A DNA stretch of 64,000 bases from Methanobrevibacter sp. (GCA_017434555.1 JAFRFB010000055.1:1-64000), one strand, 5' to 3'; counted from the stretch's first letter, positions 1 to 10,155 are shown. The notes: a model not told the origin generated them from the letters alone. Numbers and translations are program-made.

Positions 1-1725
1 ACTGGTGATGTTATTATTTTAAACACTACTGCTTATAGTGCTGGTGGTGCTACTAACAGAGCTGACGAATTTGAAGTTGATTTAGCTAATGGAACTGTTA
101 ACACTGCTTTATTATATGTTTCATATAATTGGGATAAAGCTATTGACGGTGACTTCAACTCATGGAACACTACATTCAATGGTGAAGCAATCACTCCTTT
201 ATCTTATTACCGTGACCAATCCAATTTAGGAACTACTTATGCTAAGTACGGATACGGTTTAGTTGTTTATGATGTAACCGATTTGGTTGTTGATGGTACA
301 AATACCTTTGAATTAAATAAAACTTCAGGAAATGCTGCTGTTTATCCAAGTAACTTAATTGTTTTAACTGATAAAGAGAATTCAACAGCTTTCAAAACTG
401 TTTATCTTTATGAAGAAGCTGATTTATTATCCAAATCTTACAATAAGAATTTGGATGCTGGTTTCTTCACTGAATTTGGTATAGAAGAAGGTAATGCTAC
501 ATTATATGTATTTGCTGCTAGTGCTCAAGCTGGTGAAGGTAACATAATTGTCAATGATGAAAATTATACTGATGTTTGGAGCGGAACAAGTAATTCACTT
601 GAAACCTTTAGTGCTCCTATCAACGGAACTGATGTTTCTGTTTACTTTGAAGCAACCGGCGCTACCATTTTAGCTTTACACCAAATGATTGTCGTTGAAC
701 ATGGTGATATTTTGGTGGTTGAGGTTTATGATGTTGAAAAATATTATATGGGATCTGAAAGATTTTATGTAAGCGTTACAAACTTCCTAGGTACTCCTGT
801 AGTTAATCAATCCGTAGACATTACTATCAATGGTGTAACTTACACCAGAAGTACTAATGAAAATGGTACAACAAGCATTCCTCTTGGTCTTAACAGTGGA
901 GAATACGATGTAATTACTGTTGTTGGGAATAAGACATTTGTTAGTTTTGTAACTATATTGCCAACTGTAAACGGTGAAGATCTCGTAAAAACGTTCAGAA
1001 ACGCAACCCAGTACTCTGCAACATTTATCGACTCAGAAGGTGAATTATTACCTGAAGGTACTGAAGTAACATTCAATATTAATGGTGTAATGTACAACCG
1101 TAAGACCAATGAAAACGGTACTGCCAAATTAAATATTAACTTAGAACCAGGAAGCTACATAATTACCGCAACTAACCCTGTAACCGGTGAAATGTATTCT
1201 AATAATATTACAGTCTTACCTGTTATTGAAAGTAATGACTTAACAAAATATTATAGAAATGATTCCCAATATGTCGTTACTCTTTTAGGTGATGATGGTA
1301 AACCTGTTGGTGCTGGTGAAAAAGTTACATTTAACATTAACGGTGTATTCTACACACGTACAACTAATGAATCAGGCCAAGCTCAACTAAACATTAACTT
1401 AGAAGCAGGAACATACATAATCACAGCAATGTACAAAAATTGCAGTGTAGCAAATACTATTACTGTATTGCCAATATTGTCTGCAAATGATTTGAATAAG
1501 ACATATGGCGAACCTGATCAATTCGTAGCAACACTTGTTGACGGTCAAGGAAACCCTTATGCAAATCAGAAAGTAGAATTCAACGTTAATGGTGTCTTAT
1601 ATTACCGTACAACCGGTAGTGATGGTCAAGCTAAGTTAAACATTAACTTACAGCCTGGTGAATACATCATAACTTCTAGTTTTGAAGGATGTAACATTGC
1701 AAACAAAATTACTGTAAAAGGATGA
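1..1725 (+). CDS. DUF3344 adhesin-like surface protein, C-terminal part (5' end outside window)
   Basis: The reading frame is open from the first base and lacks a start, so the gene begins upstream. The visible part is the second half of a DUF3344 module (TGDVIILNT, then YNWDKAIDGDFNSWNTTF) followed by four Ig-like repeats of about 80-85 residues, starting near nt 730, 970, 1231 and 1480. Each repeat carries F(N)INGV-Y-RTTN and KLNINL-PGEYIIT signatures. It is a close paralogue of the next gene, which shows what the missing N-terminus should look like. Such proteins are exported and sit on the pseudomurein wall. Ligand binding is not known. Its position ahead of the CobN/ExbB genes suggests a surface receptor or capture role, which is inference. 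Confidence 0.85.
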   Translation, partial: TGDVIILNTTAYSAGGATNRADEFEVDLANGTVNTALLYVSYNWDKAIDGDFNSWNTTFNGEAITPLSYYRDQSNLGTTYAKYGYGLVVYDVTDLVVDGTNTFELNKTSGNAAVYPSNLIVLTDKENSTAFKTVYLYEEADLLSKSYNKNLDAGFFTEFGIEEGNATLYVFAASAQAGEGNIIVNDENYTDVWSGTSNSLETFSAPINGTDVSVYFEATGATILALHQMIVVEHGDILVVEVYDVEKYYMGSERFYVSVTNFLGTPVVNQSVDITINGVTYTRSTNENGTTSIPLGLNSGEYDVITVVGNKTFVSFVTILPTVNGEDLVKTFRNATQYSATFIDSEGELLPEGTEVTFNINGVMYNRKTNENGTAKLNINLEPGSYIITATNPVTGEMYSNNITVLPVIESNDLTKYYRNDSQYVVTLLGDDGKPVGAGEKVTFNINGVFYTRTTNESGQAQLNINLEAGTYIITAMYKNCSVANTITVLPILSANDLNKTYGEPDQFVATLVDGQGNPYANQKVEFNVNGVLYYRTTGSDGQAKLNINLQPGEYIITSSFEGCNIANKITVKG

Positions 1726-1750
1726 TTTTTTCATCCATTTTTCTTTTTTT
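1720..1750 (+). terminator. Hairpin plus U-run terminator containing the stop codon
   Basis: GGATGA (1720-1725) pairs with TCATCC (1731-1736) across a T5 loop, followed by a T-rich run. The TGA stop codon lies inside the 5' stem. The downstream paralogue ends in the same structure. Confidence 0.6.
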
Positions 1751-1791
1751 TAGTAATACTTTTTTTAGGTTTTTTGCCATTTTAGTAATAC
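1751..1791 (+). promoter_or_regulatory. Paired TAGTAATAC boxes upstream of the second adhesin
   Basis: Two identical 9-mers TAGTAATAC lie at 1751-1759 and 1783-1791, with starts 32 bp apart (about three helical turns). The second copy directly precedes an ATTAATTATATT stretch that contains the likely TATA element of the 1858 gene. The same pair, spacing and flank occur upstream of the CobN-like gene. A dimer-of-dimers repressor or activator site is inferred; the regulator is not identified. Confidence 0.6.
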
Positions 1792-1857
1792 ATTAATTAT
1801 ATTTATATATTATTTTTTTGAAAAATTTCTATTGTAAAATAATTGGGGGTTTTACAA

Positions 1858-4800
1858 ATGAATTTTAAATTTTTTATGTCATGTTTTTTTATTTTATTTT
1901 TAATCATGATAACTTCAGGTACTGTTTCTGCTGATGAAGCACCGGCTATGAGTTTAGTTGATTATGGAACGGTATCCGGAGACGTAGTTATTTATTCTTC
2001 AAATCCGTTTACAGAAACTGGAAGTTTGGAATATGCTATTCCCGAGGATGTTAGCCAGATTCAATCAGTTGATGTAATTGTCAGTTCTTATTCAGGTAGC
2101 GGTGCTCCTACTTATGCGTTATATTCTAACATTACATTGGATACGATTAATGGATTGGAAATATTAGGTTATGAGGATTTATATTGTGATAGAAGTATGA
2201 CCAATGATCCTACTGTTTATGTAATCAATAATCATACTACAAAACAGTTCTCTGACTATCAATCCACTTTTGATATTACGGATAAAGTGAAAAATCTGTC
2301 TTCTGGAGATACTATAAAGATATCTGTTAAAAATACACAAAAAGAAGGTTATAATTTCGATGGTAGAATTAAATTAATAGCTTTAGTATTCGCATATGAT
2401 GATGGAGATAATGATAAGATTACCTATTGGCTGAATGTCGGACAGTCCTGGACACAATCTTCTCGTTCTAACTTAATCAGTACAAAGAATTTCAAAGAAG
2501 AATATGATGAAGTAACATTTGAGAATATTGCTTTGTCTTCCTATAATGCAGTAGGTAGAATTAATAATGAATTGTTATATGATCCAATTGTTGAAAAGCA
2601 AGGAAGTTATTTCATATACGATAAATGGGATATTACTGATAGTTTTGAAATAGGTATCGACACGAATTACTCATATAAACCATCATCAAGCGGTTATGGC
2701 TCTTTCAAATCTGTCGTTCAACTATTAAAAGTAGATAAATCATATAATGAAATAATATCCACCATAACTCCGGAATATAAAAATACAATATATGCTGGTG
2801 TTTCAAATAATTTAACCATGGAAATTTTATCCAAAAAGGACATTAATGCAGTTGTAAAATTATATAACAATGAAAATCTTGTCTTTTCAGAAAATGTTAT
2901 TTTAACCGGTGGAAGCAGTGAAAAACTATATTTCGTTGACTTTACAATCAGGCCAGTAACTTCCAACACTGTCTATGGAGAAAACAACAAATATGAAAAT
3001 TATTCTCTTGTTATAGAAGATTTGGAGGGTAATGTTTTAAATTCAACCAACGTTTCATATGTCGTTTTGTATAATGGTAATTTGGGTAAGGATTATGAGT
3101 ATCCTACCGCTAACCCGACTTTAAGGGAATTTAATATTACTGGTGATGTAATTGTTTTAAATACAAGTGAATATAGTGGTAGCGGGGTTACTACAAGAAA
3201 CGATATCTTTAATGTTGATTTGAATGATGGTGATGTTAGTAAAGCATTATTATATGTTCCTTATACCTGGGATAAGGTTGTAAGCGGTGACTTCAACACC
3301 TGGAACACAACATTCAATAATCAGACAATTGTTCCTATCGCATCCTATCGTGACCAATCTAACTTGGGCACTTATGCAAAGTATGCTTATGGTTTAATAG
3401 TTTATGATGTAACTGGATTGCTTTTAAATGGAGCAAATACCTTTGAATTAAATAAAATTGCTGATAATACTGCTGTATATCCAAGCAACTTAATAGTATT
3501 AACAGATAATGAAGAAAGTGTCATCAATAAAACGGTTTATATCTTGGAAGAAGCGGATTTATTGTCAAAAACCAATAATAAGAATTTGCCTGCAGGATTT
3601 AACACTACTTTTAAAATAGTGGACGGCAATGCAACATTATATGTATTTGCTGCAGGTGCCCAAAAGGGTGAAGGAAACTTAATTATCAACGATAAAAGTT
3701 ACAGTGATGTTTGGAGTGGAACCAGCCAGTCATTTGACACATTTACTGCAAGCATTGATTCTGAAAATATTAATGTTTACTTTGAATCAACAGGCTCTAC
3801 AATTTTAGGCCTTCACCAAATGATTGTTGTTGAACATAGCGATTATTTAATAATCAATGCTCCGGATGTTGAAAAATATTATAAAGGACCTGAAAGATTT
3901 GTTGTAACAGTCACTGATTACCAGCAAAATCCAATGGCCAATAAATCTGTAGATATCACAATTAATGGCGTTACATATGCTAAAACAACCAATAATGAGG
4001 GTATTACAAGCATTGCTCTTGGAATTGACAGTGGAATATATAATGTAACAACCACAGTTGATAATACCACAGTTAACTCAGTTGTAACAGTTTTACCGAC
4101 TGTAAATGGAAGCGATGTTGTTAAGGTATTTAGAAACGGAACCCAGTATTATGCAACATTTAAAAATTCGGATGGTAGTTATTTGGATGATGGAAGTGGA
4201 GTCCAATTTAACATTAACGGTGTATTGTATGACCGCAAGGTATCCGGCAATAAAGGTCTTGCAAAATTAAACATCAACCTTCAACAGGGCGAATATATAA
4301 TTACTGCAACAAACCTCAAAACCGGTGAAAGATCTTCCAACATCATTACAGTTATTCCTAGAATTATTGAAAACAATGATTTAACCAAATATTACAGAAA
4401 TGCTTCACAATACACTGTAAAATTAATTGGTGATGACGGTAATGCTGTCGGTGCCGGCGTTGATGTAACCTTTAACATTAATGGTGTATTCTACACACGT
4501 ACAACAAACGCATCAGGAATAGCTAAATTAAACATTAACCTGGGACCTGGACACTACATTATCACAGCTGCATATGCGGACTGTATGGTATCAAATAACA
4601 TTGAAGTATTGCCGGTATTATCTGCAAATGACTTAACCAAGAAATTCGGTACTTCTGATCAATTTGTCGCAACTCTCGTTGACGGTCAAGGTAAAGCTTA
4701 TGCAGACCAGAAAGTAGAGTTCAACATTCATGGTGTATTCTATACCCGTACAACTAATAGTGATGGTCAGGCTAAGTTAAATATTAACTTACAACCTGGT

Positions 4801-4866
4801 GAATACATTATAACCTCTTCTTATAATGGAAGCAATATAGCAAATACAATTAAAGTTACTGGATGA
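1858..4866 (+). CDS. DUF3344 adhesin-like surface protein with four Ig-like repeats
   Basis: 1002 residues from ATG 1858, which follows GGGGGT. An in-frame TTG at 1843 is possible but would place the SD inside the gene. Residues 1-26 are a signal peptide (hydrophobic core, cleavage after VSA). Two DUF3344-type beta modules follow (about 30-400 and 425-665), then four Ig-like repeats near 670, 751, 838 and 922. There is no C-terminal membrane segment or LPxTG motif, so wall attachment must be non-covalent or through the repeats. It is paralogous to the preceding partial gene over the shared length. It lies 150 bp upstream of the CobN-like gene and shares its promoter boxes, so a joint role in substrate capture is inferred. 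Confidence 0.88.
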   Translation: MNFKFFMSCFFILFLIMITSGTVSADEAPAMSLVDYGTVSGDVVIYSSNPFTETGSLEYAIPEDVSQIQSVDVIVSSYSGSGAPTYALYSNITLDTINGLEILGYEDLYCDRSMTNDPTVYVINNHTTKQFSDYQSTFDITDKVKNLSSGDTIKISVKNTQKEGYNFDGRIKLIALVFAYDDGDNDKITYWLNVGQSWTQSSRSNLISTKNFKEEYDEVTFENIALSSYNAVGRINNELLYDPIVEKQGSYFIYDKWDITDSFEIGIDTNYSYKPSSSGYGSFKSVVQLLKVDKSYNEIISTITPEYKNTIYAGVSNNLTMEILSKKDINAVVKLYNNENLVFSENVILTGGSSEKLYFVDFTIRPVTSNTVYGENNKYENYSLVIEDLEGNVLNSTNVSYVVLYNGNLGKDYEYPTANPTLREFNITGDVIVLNTSEYSGSGVTTRNDIFNVDLNDGDVSKALLYVPYTWDKVVSGDFNTWNTTFNNQTIVPIASYRDQSNLGTYAKYAYGLIVYDVTGLLLNGANTFELNKIADNTAVYPSNLIVLTDNEESVINKTVYILEEADLLSKTNNKNLPAGFNTTFKIVDGNATLYVFAAGAQKGEGNLIINDKSYSDVWSGTSQSFDTFTASIDSENINVYFESTGSTILGLHQMIVVEHSDYLIINAPDVEKYYKGPERFVVTVTDYQQNPMANKSVDITINGVTYAKTTNNEGITSIALGIDSGIYNVTTTVDNTTVNSVVTVLPTVNGSDVVKVFRNGTQYYATFKNSDGSYLDDGSGVQFNINGVLYDRKVSGNKGLAKLNINLQQGEYIITATNLKTGERSSNIITVIPRIIENNDLTKYYRNASQYTVKLIGDDGNAVGAGVDVTFNINGVFYTRTTNASGIAKLNINLGPGHYIITAAYADCMVSNNIEVLPVLSANDLTKKFGTSDQFVATLVDGQGKAYADQKVEFNIHGVFYTRTTNSDGQAKLNINLQPGEYIITSSYNGSNIANTIKVTG

Positions 4867-4890
4867 TTTTATCATCCACATTCTTTTTTT
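4861..4890 (+). terminator. Hairpin plus U-run terminator containing the stop codon
   Basis: GGATGAT (4861-4867) pairs with ATCATCC (4871-4877) over a TTT loop, then a T7 run. TGA 4864-4866 is the stop codon, so the stop is part of the stem, as in the upstream paralogue. Confidence 0.6.
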
Positions 4891-4930
4891 AGTAATACTT
4901 TTTACCCTATTTTTACTTAAATAGTAATAC
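4890..4930 (+). promoter_or_regulatory. Paired TAGTAATAC boxes upstream of the CobN-like gene
   Basis: TAGTAATAC at 4890-4898 and again at 4922-4930, starts 32 bp apart exactly as at 1751-1791. ATTAATTATATT follows the second box in both promoters. This implies that the adhesin and the chelatase share one regulator. Confidence 0.6.
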
Positions 4931-5015
4931 TTTGATTAATTATATTAATAATAATTGTTCAATATATTATTTGAAAGGGATATTTTTAAAAATTCTTTTC
5001 AAAGGAGGTTTTAAT

Positions 5016-8000
5016 ATAATTAAGAGTAAACAAAATACTTTTAATTTAAAGAATATAGCAGTTTTAGCTATCGTTTGTGTTTTATTTATGTGTAGTTTAA
5101 ATATTACATTTGCTATGGATAATAATACAAATGTCCAATTGGATGATTCTAATGTGTTAAATCAGGGATATGAAAAATCAATGCTCCTTATTAGTGATAA
5201 TAGTGGGACAAATATTCTTGATTCAGCAGCAAATGAAGTATTAAAAAATTATTCAAATGTGGATATCCAAGTTAGAAGTTCTGCTCAGATTTCTACAATG
5301 AATGAGGATGAATTATATCAATTGGTTAATAGAAGTGATATTGTCATTGCGAATTGGCTAACAACTGATGCGGATGCTGTATTTACAAATCTATTAATTA
5401 AATATCCTGATTTGTCCAATAAGGAAATGTTTTTAATATTGGAAACATCTTCTTCTTCACAACTTAAAACATTCAACTTAGTTAAAAATTCTACTATAAA
5501 CTATCATAAAATCTTCAATGGTGATGAATATACAGTTGACTTTTTAAATAGTTATTTCCAGACTACAAAAAGAGGTCAATCATATACTACAGTAAATGAT
5601 TATCTCACAAATGGAAAAGGTAATAAAGTTGATTCTAAATTTAACCAGGCAGTTTTATATAAAAACTGCAATGATAAAGAAAATCAAATTAATCAAATAT
5701 TATGGGCATTAAGTACCTGCGGTTTCAACTGCCAATACAATGCACCTGTTTTCTACCAGTCCTATCAATATGGATTGTATCGTGACAGGTACATGTCTTT
5801 GGAAGAATACATGAAACAGTATTTCGATTCTTCAAGAAATTACACTGTAGGTTTACTTGAAAGTACAATGTATGTGTCCAGTGCATCATTGGAACCTTAT
5901 TATTCATTAATTAAATCTTTGGAATCTAAAGGAGTTAATGTAATTCCTGTTGTTGCTGCAGGAGGTTCAGATGATCAGTATAAGGTAATGATTGAGTACT
6001 TTACTAATGCTCCAGATTATGAATCATTTTTAAAAGATTCTTCAAAATACCAAAGCAATGTCGATGCTATCATTTCAATGCCTGCATATGGTATTGGAGG
6101 AACATTATTTGACAGTGTAACAGAGTATTTTGAAACAGCAGGCGTACCTGTATTCAGAGCAGTACATTCAGATTACGTAAGTAATGAGGAATGGGAATTA
6201 AGTACTACAGGCCTTCCAGGAAACAGAAGTGACAAATGGTGGCATGTAGCTATTGGTGAAGCGCAAGGTATTATTGAAGCCACTTTTGTAGGTGGAGTTA
6301 CCAATAAGATATCAGAGACTACAGGTGCTAAATTAACCGGATACAAGTCTCATGAAACCAATATTGACTTATTTACCGACAGAATTATTTCATGGATTGA
6401 TTTAAGTTATACTGAAAATGAAGATAAAAAAATTTCATTGATTTATTATAACTATCCTCCTGGAAAACAAAACATTGGTTCAAGTTATCTTGACTCAATA
6501 ACCAGTATCTATAATCTTTTGTTAACTTTAAAATCAGAAGGTTATGATGTTGGTCAATTGCCGGATAATGTAAGTCAATTGGAAGACATGATTATCAAGT
6601 GCGGTATCAATGTAGCTACCTGGGCTCCGGGTGAATTGGAAAAACTGGCAAACAGATCCAATGTGGTTTTACTTCCTGTTAGCGAATACATGGAGTGGTT
6701 CGAAAGCTTAGAACCTATTTCCAAATTGCAGGTAGTTGATGGGCCTGTTGCATATATTGGCGAATTGTCAAGAAATGCAATAGCAATTAACTATACTTCT
6801 CCAATGGATGAAAGGTTATCCGACTGGTATGGTGAAATTGTAGCATTGTTGCCGGACAATTACACCTCTAGAGCTATCCCTATTTTGGACAATATTGTTT
6901 CAGCTCTTAAAAAATATTTAATCACAGGTCTCGAATCTGACTATGATATATTTTTAAAATACAAGCAGGAATGGTCTGATTTGGATGTGCCTGGTTTAAA
7001 TGGTTGGGGAGAAGCTCCAGGTAATATTATGACAGTCTGGAGAAATGGAACCCAATACTTTGTTATTCCGGGTTTAACCTTTGGTAATGTCTTTATTGCT
7101 CCTGAACCTCAAAGGGGATGGGAAGCAGATTCTGATGCGTTATATCACAGTACTGCCGTCAGCCCAACACACCAGTACTTGGCAGCATATTATTATTTCC
7201 AGGAATATTATTCCTCTGCCATGGTATTTGTTGGAAGACACGCAACCCACGAATGGTTACCTGGTAAGGAAGTCTTACTTTCTTCAACAGATTATGGTTC
7301 AATTGTAGTTGGTGACACTCCTCAAATTTATTTCTACATTTCAGACGGTTTAGGTGAAGGTATTCAGGCTAAAAGAAGAGGTTTTGCAGTAATGATTTCT
7401 CATTTGACTTCTCCTTTAGCTTATACTCAACTTTATGGAAATCTGACTGTGCTTGCTAACCTGATTAATGAATATGAAAATGCATTAAATCAAAGTTCAA
7501 AGGATGCACTTATATCTGAAATCAGATATATTGTGGATACCAACAACTATGTTCATTCTATGGGTATCAGCAATGAAACATTCAATAAGTTCACTGCTGA
7601 TGAGTTAATTTCCGCTGCCGACTCTTTCATTAAAACGGTACAAAATGAATTGTACACGTGGGGTCTGCATGCCCTCGGACAGAATTGGACAGATAAGGAT
7701 ATAGGACTTTCCGTATCTACGGCTTTATCACAGCAGTTCACATATAATGGAGTTACAACATCATTGTATGATGAAATAGCTAAGATAAAGTATTCCAAAA
7801 AATATGATGAACTCAATTCCCTTGAAAGGGACGTTGTGATGAATCTATCATCCAATGTTGTAATATCCTTAATCTATTATTCAAGTGAAGAGGTAGCTCA
7901 GGTAATTGGAGTAAACTCAACATCTTTGATTGCGGCATTTGATTATGCAAAATTATTCATTTCATTAATCCAGGCATCTGTTTTAAAAGAAATGGATTCA

Positions 8001-10031
8001 TTTATCGATGCATTGAATGGAAAATATATTGCTCCAGGCCCTGCCGGTGACGTATTGGATATAAATTCACTTCCAACCGGTGGCAATTTCTTCCACGACC
8101 AATCTCAGGAACTTCCAACTAAAGACGCATATGAATATGGAAGAATCCTTACTTTACTTGCTTTAGACGGTCTGACAGATGACACAGAAAAGCTAGTAAT
8201 GGGTATCTGGTGTGTTGAAACAGCAAGGGATGACGGTGCATTAATATCTGTTGTATTGTATTTGCTCGGAATGGAACCAGTTTATTCATCTTCACCAAGT
8301 GCAGGTGGATATGTCCAGGTAGGCAATGATGAAGACCATGATGATCATGAACATGATGAAGAGGTTAGTGTTGGTACTAAAACAAATCTCATGCCAAGTT
8401 ATATCAAATTAGATGATTTGGTCCGTCCCGACGGATGGGATAAAAAAAGAATTGACGTTACTGTCATAACCAGCGGTAACTTTAGGGATTTATATTCAAC
8501 ACAAGCTATTTTGATGGATAATGCATTCAGAGTAGCATTGGCCAGATCATATTTATTTATATTAAACAACAATGATTTAAAAGAAAATCCATGGTTTAAT
8601 GATATTAAAGAGGGTTTAGAACATGTTGTGGCCAGTGTAGATTATTATGGTGTTGGTAAAGAAACTTTCGAAGAGAATAATGTTGCAAAGCATTGGGTTA
8701 GTGATTTCATTTACTACAAGGAGTTAGGTTATAATACCACTTATGCAGCTGAATGTGCAATAACCCGTATCTTTGCACCGCCTAATGGTGATTATGGTGC
8801 AGGAATAGCTAAATCAGTATCTTTAAGTTGGACTTGGAATGACACTGACGAACTGTCCGATTTCTATTTGGGCAGAATGGGTAACATGTACTCCAAATAT
8901 TATTGGGGTGAAACCAATCCGTTAGTATTTGCAAGAGCTTTAAACAATACCAACGATTTGATTGTCAGCCGTAATACCAATGTTTATGGTGTTCTGGACA
9001 ATGATGATTTCTTTGATTACTGGGGTGGACTTTCAATGACAATGGCTTATGTAAATGGAAATACTCCAAAAATGAATGTATTAATGTATGGAAATAAAAA
9101 CACTCCATATACTACATCCATTGAACAGGCTATTGCAAAAGAAATCCTTACCCGTTATTCAAACCCTGAATGGATTAGCGGAATGATGCAGGAAGGTTAT
9201 AGTGGTGCTAGATATATTTCCAATAAGTTTTTAACAGATCTGCTTGGATGGTCTGTAACAAGACCTGAAGCGGTTTCAAATTATATGTGGGATGATGCAT
9301 ATAACGTTTACTTCAATGATAAGTATGGAGTTGGAGTGACTGACTGGTTAAAAACAGGAAATAATAACTATGCATTCATATCCTCTGCAGGTACATTACT
9401 GACTGCTGCCTATGAAGGATATTGGCAAACGGATTCTGCAACTTTATCCAATGTTGCTAATCAGTGGGCACAGGCTGTAATCACTAATGGTGTTGCTTGC
9501 TGTGACTGTAGCTGTGGTAATATAGCTATGATGCAATGGGCAGTTGATTTCATCAATCCAGATTTGCTTGCTAAGTTTGCAGATCAGGTTTTCCAGGCAA
9601 CGAATCATAATTTCTTTAATCCGGCTAATTTCCAAAATAATCCTAATGCAGATTCTGCAGACAGTGAAATGGATGAAAATGCAGGTTTAAACTCAACTGA
9701 TGCTGTTTTAACCAATTCCTCTTCTTCAACTTTACAGTCTGACAGCGCTACATCAGGTTCAAACAATGGAAATGCTGCAAGAGGTGTTGGTGAAACTTCA
9801 TCTGAGTCAGCTACCGCTTCCAGTTCATCTGAAATTAATGATTTGGATAATGCTGGAGATAGTGGTGCCGATTCATCATCAAGGAGTTATGAAGTTGAAA
9901 AATCTGTTTCAAGCAGCAGTACAACCACAGAAAAATCAATGTCTATACAGTTGATTATTTGTATAATCGTAATAGTAGGAATTTTTGCTATAGGTTACTT
10001 TAGAAATAAGAATAAAGAAGATGAATTTTAA
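5016..10031 (+). CDS. Secreted, membrane-anchored CobN/BchH-like chelatase (HmuS-type)
   Basis: About 1671 residues. The family covers cobaltochelatase CobN, Mg-chelatase H and HmuS proteins acting on tetrapyrroles. Unlike cytosolic CobN it has an N-terminal signal segment (about 10-34), a Ser/Thr-rich wall-spanning linker (about 1545-1640) and a C-terminal membrane helix (about 1643-1663) with a charged tail, so the catalytic body faces outward. A His/Asp insert (DHDDHEHDEE, about 1105-1115) and a Cys cluster (ACCDCSCGN, about 1494-1502) could bind metal or tetrapyrrole. The start is set by AAAGGAGG at 5001-5008: seven bases later comes ATA (5016). ATT 5019 is the next option, and a TTG at 4932 would bury the SD. 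DUF2162, ExbB-like and DUF2149 genes follow, the partners of hmuS in Bacteroidetes. The chelated metal and reaction direction are not readable from sequence. Confidence 0.82.
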   Translation: MIKSKQNTFNLKNIAVLAIVCVLFMCSLNITFAMDNNTNVQLDDSNVLNQGYEKSMLLISDNSGTNILDSAANEVLKNYSNVDIQVRSSAQISTMNEDELYQLVNRSDIVIANWLTTDADAVFTNLLIKYPDLSNKEMFLILETSSSSQLKTFNLVKNSTINYHKIFNGDEYTVDFLNSYFQTTKRGQSYTTVNDYLTNGKGNKVDSKFNQAVLYKNCNDKENQINQILWALSTCGFNCQYNAPVFYQSYQYGLYRDRYMSLEEYMKQYFDSSRNYTVGLLESTMYVSSASLEPYYSLIKSLESKGVNVIPVVAAGGSDDQYKVMIEYFTNAPDYESFLKDSSKYQSNVDAIISMPAYGIGGTLFDSVTEYFETAGVPVFRAVHSDYVSNEEWELSTTGLPGNRSDKWWHVAIGEAQGIIEATFVGGVTNKISETTGAKLTGYKSHETNIDLFTDRIISWIDLSYTENEDKKISLIYYNYPPGKQNIGSSYLDSITSIYNLLLTLKSEGYDVGQLPDNVSQLEDMIIKCGINVATWAPGELEKLANRSNVVLLPVSEYMEWFESLEPISKLQVVDGPVAYIGELSRNAIAINYTSPMDERLSDWYGEIVALLPDNYTSRAIPILDNIVSALKKYLITGLESDYDIFLKYKQEWSDLDVPGLNGWGEAPGNIMTVWRNGTQYFVIPGLTFGNVFIAPEPQRGWEADSDALYHSTAVSPTHQYLAAYYYFQEYYSSAMVFVGRHATHEWLPGKEVLLSSTDYGSIVVGDTPQIYFYISDGLGEGIQAKRRGFAVMISHLTSPLAYTQLYGNLTVLANLINEYENALNQSSKDALISEIRYIVDTNNYVHSMGISNETFNKFTADELISAADSFIKTVQNELYTWGLHALGQNWTDKDIGLSVSTALSQQFTYNGVTTSLYDEIAKIKYSKKYDELNSLERDVVMNLSSNVVISLIYYSSEEVAQVIGVNSTSLIAAFDYAKLFISLIQASVLKEMDSFIDALNGKYIAPGPAGDVLDINSLPTGGNFFHDQSQELPTKDAYEYGRILTLLALDGLTDDTEKLVMGIWCVETARDDGALISVVLYLLGMEPVYSSSPSAGGYVQVGNDEDHDDHEHDEEVSVGTKTNLMPSYIKLDDLVRPDGWDKKRIDVTVITSGNFRDLYSTQAILMDNAFRVALARSYLFILNNNDLKENPWFNDIKEGLEHVVASVDYYGVGKETFEENNVAKHWVSDFIYYKELGYNTTYAAECAITRIFAPPNGDYGAGIAKSVSLSWTWNDTDELSDFYLGRMGNMYSKYYWGETNPLVFARALNNTNDLIVSRNTNVYGVLDNDDFFDYWGGLSMTMAYVNGNTPKMNVLMYGNKNTPYTTSIEQAIAKEILTRYSNPEWISGMMQEGYSGARYISNKFLTDLLGWSVTRPEAVSNYMWDDAYNVYFNDKYGVGVTDWLKTGNNNYAFISSAGTLLTAAYEGYWQTDSATLSNVANQWAQAVITNGVACCDCSCGNIAMMQWAVDFINPDLLAKFADQVFQATNHNFFNPANFQNNPNADSADSEMDENAGLNSTDAVLTNSSSSTLQSDSATSGSNNGNAARGVGETSSESATASSSSEINDLDNAGDSGADSSSRSYEVEKSVSSSSTTTEKSMSIQLIICIIVIVGIFAIGYFRNKNKEDEF

Positions 10032-10036
10032 TTTTT

Positions 10037-10071
10037 GAATAACTTTTATAAGTTATTCATTTATTTTTTTT
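10037..10071 (+). terminator. Terminator after CobN-like gene
   Basis: GAATAACTT (10037-10045) pairs with AAGTTATTC (10050-10058), followed by a T-rich stretch. It separates the chelatase gene from the DUF2162 operon, which has its own TATA-like sequence around 10085-10110. Confidence 0.6.
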
Positions 10072-10155
10072 AGTCAATGTGAATTAATTTATATATTTAA
10101 AAGAATATAATATAAAATGTAATTGATTTTAAATTAATTATGGAGAGATTTTATT

